The notes below the pieces were generated by a model. The model made no database searches. It was not told the DNA's origin and saw only the letters and a program-made list of their open reading frames with translations. From CAKRPJ01 sp934376955 (lineage in GTDB: Bacteria; Bacillota; Clostridia; Lachnospirales; Lachnospiraceae), in assembly GCA_934376955.1 (NCBI GenBank), contig CAKRPJ010000029.1, forward strand, positions 1 to 28,339: a stretch of DNA of 28,339 nucleotides, given 5' to 3'. Shown in pieces: positions 1 to 7,301 of this stretch (positions are counted from its first letter, which is position 1; the number at the start of each line of letters is the position of its first letter). The position numbers were made by a program, and so were the translations under genes.

Positions 1-78
<78 letters not shown>

Positions 79-366
79 TAGTCTTCGACTTAACGAGGTC
101 GTTTCGAGTTTAGTCGAAACATACATCTTGTTACTTGGTGAGGTTTCCCACGAGCCTAGTCACAAGATGTTACCTTGCGTCTGATTCCGAGTTCAAAATT
201 TAGCTTGGCTAATTTTAAACCGTTCTACTGTTTTGTTTAGGTTTTGTTCTGAATGTTCTCATTCATGGTCTAACCAAAGACCATTTTTATAAGAATTTTC
301 AGGGTTTTACATACTGTTCAGTTTTCAATGTTCTTTGTGTTTCTTTGTTGCTGTTTCAGAAGCAAC
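79..366 (-). other. rRNA operon leader with several hairpins
   Basis: This is the untranslated leader between the promoters and the 16S gene. No open reading frame of note is present. Visible structure: a perfect 9-bp inverted repeat pairs 123-131 with 162-170; a 7-bp hairpin pairs 101-107 with 114-120; a 6-bp hairpin pairs 250-255 with 260-265; an overlapping 7-bp hairpin pairs 265-271 with 278-284. The segment 314-333 (minus strand GAACATTGAAAACTGAACAG) resembles the boxA-containing sequence found in Firmicutes rRNA leaders. By analogy with other bacteria these elements would serve antitermination and pre-16S processing; that role is inferred. Confidence 0.6.
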
Positions 367-372
367 TCTGAT

Positions 373-401
373 ATATTATCATAAGTGTTTCTGTTTGTCA
401 A
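373..401 (-). promoter_or_regulatory. rRNA promoter P2 (proximal)
   Basis: On the minus strand a perfect -35 TTGACA (396-401) is followed after exactly 17 nt by TAATAT (373-378), a near-consensus vegetative sigma promoter. The start of transcription would be near base 366, about 290 nt before the 16S gene. Confidence 0.85.
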
Positions 402-420
402 CAACTTTTTAAAACTTTTT

Positions 421-429
421 TCAAAGACC
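421..429 (-). promoter_or_regulatory. possible boxA-like antitermination element
   Basis: The minus strand reads GGTCTTTGA followed by an A-rich run, which resembles the TCTTTGA core of bacterial rRNA boxA. It lies between P1 and P2, so only P1 transcripts would carry it. The match is short and could be chance. Confidence 0.3.
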
Positions 430-494
430 GATCAGCTATATAAGCTTCTCGAATCGTTCTTTATAAGTTTTTCTGTGTCTCAAGGACGTGTATA

Positions 495-523
495 AGAATA
501 CCACATCTTTCCTCATGTGTCAA
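495..523 (-). promoter_or_regulatory. rRNA promoter P1 (distal)
   Basis: On the minus strand a perfect -35 TTGACA (518-523) is separated by 17 nt from TATTCT (495-500). Together with P2 this forms the tandem promoter arrangement usual for rRNA operons. The upstream DNA is AT-rich with A-tracts, as expected for an UP-element-like region. The predicted start is near base 488. Confidence 0.8.
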
Positions 524-608
524 CTGATTTTTTCTATTTTTCAAACTTTTTTAACTATATATACAATAATACACAATATCCCGTTTTTTTTATCCCGTAA
601 CACTATAT

Positions 609-1106
609 CTAGTAGATGCTGAAAGCGACCTTATTCTCCTTCAAAAATCTTTTTACCCATTCATCCCATTCATTCTCCAATATTTTATCCAATGTAAATA
701 TTTTCAATGAAGTTCCGGAAACACATTTAAGCTCCTTATTCTCAAAATGAACATTAATATAAAGTCCATTCACCTGTTCCGGCTGTATTCCCGCCACTCT
801 TGAATTGATAAAAGCTGCCGTTTTTTCTCTGCTGAGCTGAAATACCAGCCGGAAGCTCTCCGGAAGGCGTTTTCCCTTGACAAGGGAAAAACAGATCGGC
901 CGGATCGTACTCCAGAAGGAGTAGTCTTCGAGTCCCTTCTCCGCACGTTCCTCCTCCGAATAATATCCCCGGCTTATCCGGCCGTCAATGGTAAATCTGT
1001 TATATGTAGTGATTTCTGCCTCCCGAAGAAGGAAGGTATCAAACAGGTTTCCGACAAAAAGACCATTTGTGAATGCTTTTGCATCTTCGATTTTTAACGC
1101 TACCAT
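609..1106 (-). CDS. DUF5721 family protein
   Basis: A 165-aa soluble protein with no signal peptide, membrane segment or recognisable catalytic motif. I match it by recall to DUF5721, a family of unknown function found in Lachnospiraceae and relatives. Its visible character is a compact alternating beta/alpha sequence with many aromatic residues near the N-terminus and an acidic, Trp-containing helix near the C-terminus (about residues 140-155). The ATG starts 1 nt after the stop codon of the upstream foldase gene, and its AGGCGG ribosome binding site lies inside the end of that gene, so the two are translationally coupled. It is the last gene before the rRNA operon, about 85 nt upstream of promoter P1, and I see no clear terminator after it. 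Confidence 0.75.
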   Translation of the reverse strand: MVALKIEDAKAFTNGLFVGNLFDTFLLREAEITTYNRFTIDGRISRGYYSEEERAEKGLEDYSFWSTIRPICFSLVKGKRLPESFRLVFQLSREKTAAFINSRVAGIQPEQVNGLYINVHFENKELKCVSGTSLKIFTLDKILENEWDEWVKRFLKENKVAFSIY

Positions 1107-1107
1107 A

Positions 1108-2124
1108 TTAACCGCCTATACTCCCTTTCCACTCTGAGTCACCGGTAGACACTCCTTCATCCCCGCAGAACTGTTCAAATATCTCAAAAAAATCAGCTGT
1201 TACTCTGGGACTTTTGCTTATGCTGATCTCCTGCCAGATCGGATCTTCTCCTGTCAGCGGTGTTTCCCCCTTAAATGACTGATATCTCCTTAAGAACGCC
1301 TCATTCTTCTTTTCGCTGGCAATTTTTTCTTTATTCAGCTTTGTTGCAGCTTCATCATAGTCATCCACACATTTCAGAATATAAAATTTTCCGGAGTCCT
1401 CTATTACTCCGCTGATCTCTCCCTCTGAAAGCGAAAATGCCTCCTCCTCATATTCTTTTCCCATCTCTCCGCGGCAAAGCTGCCTATTTGCCTCGATATT
1501 TTCTGCATATTCCTTCGCAGCAGCGGTAAAATCCGCCCCTTCTTCCTGCAATTTTGCCAATAGTTCTTCCGCTGCTTCTCGCTGTGAAATTTCCAGCTGC
1601 GATACCGTGATCACCTTCGCTTCACTGTCACTCACCTCAAGATTTGCATCCTCGGTGAGCTTTTCCACCAGTTTTTCCGAAAGCCAATAATCTGTATAAA
1701 GCTCCTCCATCTCTTTTTCCGATATGGACAGCTCCTCAGCAAGAACGTCACCAAGCTCTTTCCTATATTCTGCAGCAGCATGCTGAACCTGTTCCTTCTC
1801 TTTTCCCGAAAGGGTAAGGTTCTCTTGTTTTGCCATTGCACTCATTAGCTTCACTTCACGAAGAAACGCATGGATCTGCTCCAGCAGAGCAGCCTCAAAG
1901 GTTGTTCCCCGGTTATCGACAGCCGCCTGCCACACTTTTTCAGAATAGACCTCCTCATAGCGCAGGCGCTCCGTAGTGACGATTGCCATTGTCTCTGCCT
2001 TTTTGTATTCTTTTTCCCCTTTTATTCCGGATGAGAATACATCCTTTGTCTTACATCCTCCAAGGGTCAATAGGACTGCCGAAAGTACCGCTGCAATTTT
2101 CAGCGCTATGTTCCTGTTTTTCAT
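1108..2124 (-). CDS. PrsA/SurA-like peptidylprolyl isomerase lipoprotein
   Basis: A 338-aa lipoprotein with a typical N-terminus: basic residues, a hydrophobic stretch and the lipobox LGGC with the lipidated Cys at 24. Residues about 60-160 form a SurA-N-like helical chaperone region, and residues about 165-255 look like a rotamase (parvulin) domain, with a QREAAEELLAKL segment, DFTAAAKEYAE and a GEISGVIEDSGKFYILKC ending. It would act on the outer face of the membrane and help fold secreted proteins. A good ribosome binding site (AGGAG, 5 nt spacing) supports the start. It lies 8 nt downstream of the HAD phosphatase gene and just before DUF5721. The family assignment is solid; whether it is the main PrsA foldase or an accessory one cannot be told. 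Confidence 0.85.
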   Translation of the reverse strand: MKNRNIALKIAAVLSAVLLTLGGCKTKDVFSSGIKGEKEYKKAETMAIVTTERLRYEEVYSEKVWQAAVDNRGTTFEAALLEQIHAFLREVKLMSAMAKQENLTLSGKEKEQVQHAAAEYRKELGDVLAEELSISEKEMEELYTDYWLSEKLVEKLTEDANLEVSDSEAKVITVSQLEISQREAAEELLAKLQEEGADFTAAAKEYAENIEANRQLCRGEMGKEYEEEAFSLSEGEISGVIEDSGKFYILKCVDDYDEAATKLNKEKIASEKKNEAFLRRYQSFKGETPLTGEDPIWQEISISKSPRVTADFFEIFEQFCGDEGVSTGDSEWKGSIGG

Positions 2125-2132
2125 ATTGTCTC

Positions 2133-2918
2133 CTATTTTAACAATAGTTTCATTATCTTTAACGGCCCGCCGTTTACATTGGAATCTGCAAGAAATCTCG
2201 CTGCCTGTTTTGTTTCCGGGCGCGCATTTGATACTGCAAAGCTGTAATAAGCCCGCTTAAGCATCTCGATATCATTGAGCTGATCCCCGAAGGCCATTGT
2301 TTCTTCCGGAAGGATCTCCAGGCTTTCCTGAAGAAGCTTCACTGCATTCCCCTTGTTTACCGCCGGATCCATAGTATCGATCCACTGCATTCCTGCCAAA
2401 GTCACCTTTAACGCTTTGCTGTACTTTTGGATGATCGGCTCTGCCAGACGCTCCACCCCGCTCATACGACAGCCGGCAATTTTAACGATCGGTACCTTGA
2501 GACTGTTGAGGTCCTCCACCTGCACCAGCCGGAAATGATATCCGTTCAGTATCCAGTCTAAAAACTCTTTATTTTTGGAATCGGTATATGCACAGTCTGC
2601 ACAATCCACAAGGATATCCAGCCCCTGTTTTCGCATATCCGTGATTACATCCCTGGCCATTTCCTGCCGATACTCCGACTGAAAGAGTGACCTGCCGTAG
2701 CAGCCCAGATATGCACCGTTATCACCAATATAAAAGAGCTTTTCCCGGATCGGTTTGAAAATATGTTCGATGCTGGTAGCATGTCTGCCGCTGGCTGCCG
2801 CAAAATAGATTCCCTGCTCCTTAAGCCGCAGTATTACCTCATAGAGCTCCGGATCCAGACTGCTCCCACCATCCTCTGTCAAAGTTCCGTCAATATCAGA
2901 TACGATCAGTTTTATCAT
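2133..2918 (-). CDS. Cof-type HAD superfamily phosphatase
   Basis: A HAD hydrolase of the Cof/YidA type (class IIB cap), about 261 aa. Motif I is DIDGTL with the nucleophile Asp8 and Asp10. Motif II is the Ser in AASGR, and motif IV is the C-terminal GDQLNDIEML, which carries the acidic Mg2+ ligands. These enzymes remove phosphate from sugar phosphates or flavin/pyridoxal phosphates; the substrate here is unknown. Two ATGs are 6 nt apart (2924 and 2918). I prefer 2918 because the GGAG ribosome binding site is then 9 nt away rather than 3. Either start overlaps the end of maf, so the genes are cotranscribed and probably coupled. Confidence 0.9.
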   Translation of the reverse strand: MIKLIVSDIDGTLTEDGGSSLDPELYEVILRLKEQGIYFAAASGRHATSIEHIFKPIREKLFYIGDNGAYLGCYGRSLFQSEYRQEMARDVITDMRKQGLDILVDCADCAYTDSKNKEFLDWILNGYHFRLVQVEDLNSLKVPIVKIAGCRMSGVERLAEPIIQKYSKALKVTLAGMQWIDTMDPAVNKGNAVKLLQESLEILPEETMAFGDQLNDIEMLKRAYYSFAVSNARPETKQAARFLADSNVNGGPLKIMKLLLK

Positions 2919-3507
2919 TCGCATGCTCTCCGTTTACTATTTTTTTAATTTCCATATAGACTCTGCTGACAGGAAGCCCCATCACATTCGCGTAAGAGCC
3001 GCGAAGCCCCTTTATATAACGCGCAAAGAAGCCTTGAACAGCATAAGAGCCCGCTTTATCCATTGGCTCCTCGGAATTTGCATATTCCCGGATCTCAGCC
3101 TCGGTCATCGGGCAGACCTCCACCTCTGTTTCTTCATAAAAAACAGTTCTCTGCTCTATGCCCCGGTTCTTCCAGATCAGACAGACTCCCGTATAGACCT
3201 GATGGGAATGCCCGGAAATTTCCCGGATCATCCCGGCAGCCTCCTCATGGTTTTCCGGCTTTCCTAATATTTTACCATGGATCGAAACTACGGTATCCGA
3301 ACCGATGACGATGGTTTTATCTCCCTCAGTCCTTGCGATATCCGCTGCCTTTTGGGAAGCCAGCTCCATCACGACCTCCGCCGGGATAGCTGAGGTGATC
3401 TGTTCTTTTACATGGCTGGCTGTCACCACCGGATCGATCCCAATCTGCTTAAGCAGATCTTTTCTCCGCGGGGAAGCAGATGCCAGCACGATCTTCCATC
3501 CGTTCAT
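2896..3507 (-). CDS. maf: Maf family nucleotide pyrophosphatase (YhdE-like dTTP/UTP type)
   Basis: A 203-aa Maf protein. It has the phosphate-binding SASPRR motif (residues 10-15), the catalytic GSDTVV segment with Asp71, the GKILGKP motif, and a C-terminal DKAGSYAVQGF segment followed by GSYANVMGLP. The last two fit the YhdE (dTTP/UTP pyrophosphatase) branch better than the YceF (m7GTP) branch. It would hydrolyse nucleoside triphosphates, including modified ones, to monophosphate and pyrophosphate as a house-cleaning enzyme. An in-frame ATG exists 45 nt upstream (3552), but ATG 3507 directly precedes the conserved domain and has a GAGAGG site. Its 3' end overlaps the HAD phosphatase start. 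Confidence 0.92.
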   Translation of the reverse strand: MNGWKIVLASASPRRKDLLKQIGIDPVVTASHVKEQITSAIPAEVVMELASQKAADIARTEGDKTIVIGSDTVVSIHGKILGKPENHEEAAGMIREISGHSHQVYTGVCLIWKNRGIEQRTVFYEETEVEVCPMTEAEIREYANSEEPMDKAGSYAVQGFFARYIKGLRGSYANVMGLPVSRVYMEIKKIVNGEHANDKTDRI

Positions 3508-3596
3508 TACTTTCCTCTCTTTCCTGTTACATAAAAAGACGGCCATCCGCATTATTGCTTCAGGCCGCCCCCCGGGATCAGGAACAGATCCCTTTA

Positions 3597-4985
3597 TTAG
3601 AACTCAAATTTCTCATCAAAATATTTTTTAAGCTCTGTGATCGGAATACGCACCTGCTCCATGGTATCTCTGTCGCGAACGGTAACTGCGCCATCGTTTT
3701 CGGAATCAAAATCATAGGTTACGCAGAATGGAGTACCGATCTCATCCTGTCTTCTGTATCTCTTACCGATATTTCCTCTGTCATCAAACTCACAGTTGTA
3801 GTATTTGCAAAGCTCTGCATATACCTTCTCTGCGCCGGCATTTAACTTTTTGGAAAGCGGAAGGATGCCGATCTTAACCGGTGCAAGAGCCGGATGGAAA
3901 CGAAGAACGGTTCTTACATCTCCCTCTGCCAGCTCCTCCTCATCGTATGCGGAGCACAAAAAGGCCAGTGTCACACGGTCAGCGCCCAGTGACGGTTCAA
4001 TTACATACGGAATATACTTTTCGTTTACCTCGTCATCAAAATAGGTCATATCCTGTCCGGAGGTATTCTGATGCTGTGTCAGGTCATAATCCGTTCTGTC
4101 TGCGATTCCCCAGAGCTCGCCCCAGCCAAACGGGAATAAAAATTCAAGGTCTGTCGTTGCCTTACTGTAGAAGCAAAGCTCCTCCTGAGAATGGTCGCGG
4201 GCACGCATTTCATCCGGCTTGATGCCAAGCTTCTGCAGCCAGTCGATGCAATACTGCTTCCAGTATGTGAACCACTCCAGATCCGTTCCCGGCTTGCAGA
4301 AGAACTCCAGCTCCATCTGTTCAAACTCTCTGGTACGGAAGGTAAAGTTACCCGGTGTGATCTCGTTTCGGAAGGATTTACCGATCTGGCCGATACCGAA
4401 CGGAACCTTCTTTCTGGAGGTTCTCTGAACATTTTTAAAGTTAACGAAGATACCCTGGGCTGTCTCCGGTCTTAAATAAACCGTATTTTTTGCGTCCTCT
4501 GTAACACCCTGGAAGGTCTTAAACATAAGGTTAAACTGGCGGATATCCGTAAAGTCGTGTTTTCCGCAGCTCGGGCAGACGATATTATTATCGTCGATAA
4601 ACTTCTTCATTTCCTCCTGGCTCCAGCCATCCACTGAGGTTTCCGGCTCGATCCCTTTTTCTGCCATATAATCCTCGATCAGCTTATCGGCACGGAAGCG
4701 CTCCTTACATGCCTTACAGTCCATAAGAGGATCGGAGAAACCGCCGATATGTCCGGAGGCCACCCATGTCTGGGAATTCATGAGGATCGCACAGTCAACG
4801 CCTACGTTGTACGGGCTCTCCTGAATGAATTTTTTCCACCATGCACGCTTAACATTATTTTTAAGCTCAACACCAAGATTTCCGTAATCCCATGTATTCG
4901 CAAGTCCACCGTAGATTTCTGAACCCGGATACACAAATCCTCTGGATTTCGCAAGAGCTACGATTTTTTCCATTGTCTTTTCCAT
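3597..4985 (-). CDS. glyS: glycyl-tRNA synthetase (dimeric, single-chain type)
   Basis: A 462-aa class II aminoacyl-tRNA synthetase of the alpha2 type (a single polypeptide, not separate GlyQ/GlyS). It charges tRNA-Gly in the cytoplasm. Visible signatures: an N-terminal SRGFVYPGSEIYGG segment; two CxxC pairs (C90/C93 and C137/C140) that probably bind zinc; the YLRPETAQGIF segment at about 170-180; and motif 2 around FRNEITPGNFTFRTREFEQ (205-223). The C-terminal anticodon-binding domain contains the ALAPVKIGILPLSKK start. The length matches the family. An AGGAGA site 6 nt upstream fixes the start. No T-box leader is possible in the 50-nt gap before it, so it probably relies on the promoter of the era-recO run upstream. 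Confidence 0.97.
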   Translation of the reverse strand: MEKTMEKIVALAKSRGFVYPGSEIYGGLANTWDYGNLGVELKNNVKRAWWKKFIQESPYNVGVDCAILMNSQTWVASGHIGGFSDPLMDCKACKERFRADKLIEDYMAEKGIEPETSVDGWSQEEMKKFIDDNNIVCPSCGKHDFTDIRQFNLMFKTFQGVTEDAKNTVYLRPETAQGIFVNFKNVQRTSRKKVPFGIGQIGKSFRNEITPGNFTFRTREFEQMELEFFCKPGTDLEWFTYWKQYCIDWLQKLGIKPDEMRARDHSQEELCFYSKATTDLEFLFPFGWGELWGIADRTDYDLTQHQNTSGQDMTYFDDEVNEKYIPYVIEPSLGADRVTLAFLCSAYDEEELAEGDVRTVLRFHPALAPVKIGILPLSKKLNAGAEKVYAELCKYYNCEFDDRGNIGKRYRRQDEIGTPFCVTYDFDSENDGAVTVRDRDTMEQVRIPITELKKYFDEKFEF

Positions 4986-5035
4986 AACATCTCTCCTTTT
5001 TCCACAAATTTTTATAAACTCCGGTTTCCCGGTGA

Positions 5036-5665
5036 TTATTTAAATATAATATAGCTTTCTGTGTCGGAAGAAACTCTTGCTTCACATTTACCGGTCAACT
5101 CCACACCCTCAGACACATAACGGATCGCACCGTCTGTTCGGATCACCGCACTGCCATCTAAGCGTGCCACCTTTAAACGTGATTTTTTCCTGACACTGTC
5201 TGCGGATACTGATTTTTTATCTGATGACACAAGCTTGAGTCCATCCATGTATCCGGCTGATACCGCCTGCTCCATATCCATCACGGAAAGATCCTCCAAT
5301 CGGATCTGACTCTCCTCATCCGGATACTCCTCCGTAAATTTTATATAGGAATCCGCATCCCTAAAATCGAGTACCAGCTTTGCCGTTCCGTCTGAGATCT
5401 CACATTCCCTGATGGATACCGGCACATCTTCTCCGGAGCCTCCGTTAAAGTCCGTAAGGAGGTTTTCTACATATTCACGAAGCTCCGTCTCGTTATAAAT
5501 ATCCCCGCTGCAGTCCTCGATCACCGCGGAGGTCACGGTTCCTTCTCCTGTAATATAAAGGCTGTCCTCTGTCGGAGAAAATCCTTCACCGCTTCCTGTC
5601 CGGCTGCAGCCCGTCACTGCTAACAGGGCAGCCAGCAGTACGATTCCTTTTTTACCTATTCTCAT
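5036..5665 (-). CDS. putative lipoprotein of unknown function
   Basis: A 209-aa protein beginning with a signal peptide (MRIGKKG then a hydrophobic stretch) and a lipobox VTGC with Cys20, so it is probably anchored to the outer face of the membrane. I do not recognise the family. The mature part is acidic, alternates short beta and alpha stretches, and has no cysteine pair or catalytic motif that I can see. A longer reading from ATG 5689 is possible, but ATG 5665 has an AGAGG site at correct spacing and puts the signal peptide at the N-terminus. It sits between recO and glyS, genes usually adjacent in Firmicutes, so it looks like an insertion into a conserved order. Confidence 0.7.
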   Translation of the reverse strand: MRIGKKGIVLLAALLAVTGCSRTGSGEGFSPTEDSLYITGEGTVTSAVIEDCSGDIYNETELREYVENLLTDFNGGSGEDVPVSIRECEISDGTAKLVLDFRDADSYIKFTEEYPDEESQIRLEDLSVMDMEQAVSAGYMDGLKLVSSDKKSVSADSVRKKSRLKVARLDGSAVIRTDGAIRYVSEGVELTGKCEARVSSDTESYIIFK

Positions 5666-5700
5666 ATTTCCTCTACAATTTTCACTCATTCGTCTTTTTC

Positions 5701-6360
5701 TTACGTAACATTATCCACAAGTGTCCCCAAAATGTCAAGGGAATGGAAGGTTTTATCAATAAATCTTTTTTTATTCTCCTCTACACACCGTACAAACTGC
5801 AGCAGCACCGGCTCGGAAAGTGTAAATGTATACAGCTTCTCTACCGGAGAGCTTAAAACATACTCCCACGCATAGATCGTGGATTCCTCCAGTCTCCCGA
5901 GTGGATATTCCATGTATTCGCCGTTTATCTCCATGAGCTTTAGTTCAAATACCGCCTTGACCAGCCGGTTTGGGATTGCCTCCTTTAGCAGCGCCCTCAT
6001 GGACTGGTATAAGAGCTTCAGTGCTTCCGTGGATTCCACATTCTCTCTCCCGTAGTAATCCGCAAATTCCAGAAAATAGGATCCGTAGCAGGCCGCCTCC
6101 ATATCTCCCGCAATATCACGGAAATAATTCCGGATCTCTGCACCGGCAAGCGTGTAGGAATCTCTGCCCTCAAAAAGCCGAAATTCCCCAAAGACAAACG
6201 GGCCGGAACAAGCCATCAGCTGGTTTCCCGGCCTTCTGGCTCCTCTCGCGAAAGCGGTTATCTTTCCCCGCTCGCAGGTAAGGATCACAAGCCTTCGATC
6301 ATATTCTCCCGCAGGCGCGGCCTTTAACACCATCCCGGTCACACTGATCTGCTCCCTCAT
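5701..6360 (-). CDS. recO: DNA repair protein RecO (zinc-finger-less form)
   Basis: A 219-aa RecO homologue, the mediator that loads RecA onto SSB-coated DNA in the RecFOR pathway. The N-terminal OB fold is recognisable from the VTGMVLKAAPAGEYDRRLVILTCERGKITAFARGAR region (the pattern is VLxxxxxxExDR then G.......GxR). The helical C-terminal part follows and ends with the FHSLDIL segment typical of the family. Many RecO proteins have a four-cysteine zinc finger at about residues 150-180. Here that segment is missing and the chain goes directly from EYPLGRLEE into the next helix, which explains the short length. It lies 12 nt downstream of era, the usual Firmicutes arrangement. Confidence 0.92.
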   Translation of the reverse strand: MREQISVTGMVLKAAPAGEYDRRLVILTCERGKITAFARGARRPGNQLMACSGPFVFGEFRLFEGRDSYTLAGAEIRNYFRDIAGDMEAACYGSYFLEFADYYGRENVESTEALKLLYQSMRALLKEAIPNRLVKAVFELKLMEINGEYMEYPLGRLEESTIYAWEYVLSSPVEKLYTFTLSEPVLLQFVRCVEENKKRFIDKTFHSLDILGTLVDNVT

Positions 6361-6372
6361 ATTATATCATCC

Positions 6373-7275
6373 CTAAATATCCTTCGGATTATATCCGTAA
6401 TTCTTCATATAAAGCTCACTGTCGCGCCATTCCTTGCGGACCTTGACCCACAGCTTCAAGTTAACCTTTGCATCCATAAGATTTTCGATCTCGATCCGGG
6501 CCGATGTACCGATCCTCTTTAACATGGCGCCGCCTTTGCCGATGATGATCCCCTTATGGGATTCCCTCTCACAGACAATGGTAGCCTCGATATCAAAGAT
6601 CCCATTGTCACGCTCTGTCATTCGTTCGATCACAACGGCGATCCCATGAGGGATCTCATCCGACATCATCCGAAGCGCCTTCTCACGGATCAGCTCCGCT
6701 GCGATCTGGCGCATAGGCTGATCCGTCACCGTATCCTCGTCATAATACTGCGGCCCCTCCGGAAGATACTGGAAGATCGTGTGGATCAGAGTATCCGTGT
6801 TGGTTTTTTTCATTGCGGAAACCGGTATGATCTCCTTAAACCGGTACACATCCTTATAGGTATCGATCGTTTTTAAAATGTCCTCTTTCTTTACTGTATC
6901 GGTTTTGTTGATAACAAGGATCACCGGTGTCTTTACCTTAGACAGTACCTGTAAAATATACTGCTCTCCGGCACCGATATAGGTTCCGGGCTCTACCAGC
7001 CAGAGGATCACGTCGACCTCCTTTAAGGTATGCTCTGCAACATTTACCATATATTCGCCGAGCTTATTCTTTGCCTTGTGGATTCCCGGGGTATCCAAAA
7101 AAATGATCTGTCCGCGTTCGTCTGTATAAACGGTCTGGATCCTGTTTCTGGTCGTCTGCGGCTTTTCTGATGTGATGGCGATCTTCTGTCCGATCAGATG
7201 GTTCATCAGTGTGGACTTGCCGACATTCGGACGGCCGATCAGTGTCACAAAGCCGGATCTGTATTTTTTACTCAT
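6373..7275 (-). CDS. era: GTPase Era, 16S rRNA maturation factor
   Basis: A 300-aa Era GTPase. The GTP-binding motifs are all intact: G1 GRPNVGKS (14-21), G3 DTPG (61-64), G4 NKTD (123-126) and G5 SAM (153-155). The C-terminal KH domain contains the RNA-binding loop IIGKGGAMLK (244-253). Era binds the 3' end of 16S rRNA and checks 30S assembly. The length is standard. A GGAGG site precedes the ATG. It is followed by recO, the lipoprotein and glyS, and lies 26 nt downstream of the M16C peptidase gene. Confidence 0.97.
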   Translation of the reverse strand: MSKKYRSGFVTLIGRPNVGKSTLMNHLIGQKIAITSEKPQTTRNRIQTVYTDERGQIIFLDTPGIHKAKNKLGEYMVNVAEHTLKEVDVILWLVEPGTYIGAGEQYILQVLSKVKTPVILVINKTDTVKKEDILKTIDTYKDVYRFKEIIPVSAMKKTNTDTLIHTIFQYLPEGPQYYDEDTVTDQPMRQIAAELIREKALRMMSDEIPHGIAVVIERMTERDNGIFDIEATIVCERESHKGIIIGKGGAMLKRIGTSARIEIENLMDAKVNLKLWVKVRKEWRDSELYMKNYGYNPKDI

Positions 7276-7301
7276 TTTTCCTCCTGTGTCCGGTCCTGCC
7301 C

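Noticed and set aside
1976..2260. Plus-strand open frame over the foldase and HAD genes
   Set aside because: It lies antisense to two well-supported genes, has no ribosome binding site and shows no family resemblance.
4986..5035. Possible T-box riboswitch before glyS
   Set aside because: The gap to the previous gene is only 50 nt, too short for a T-box, and no T-box core motif is present.
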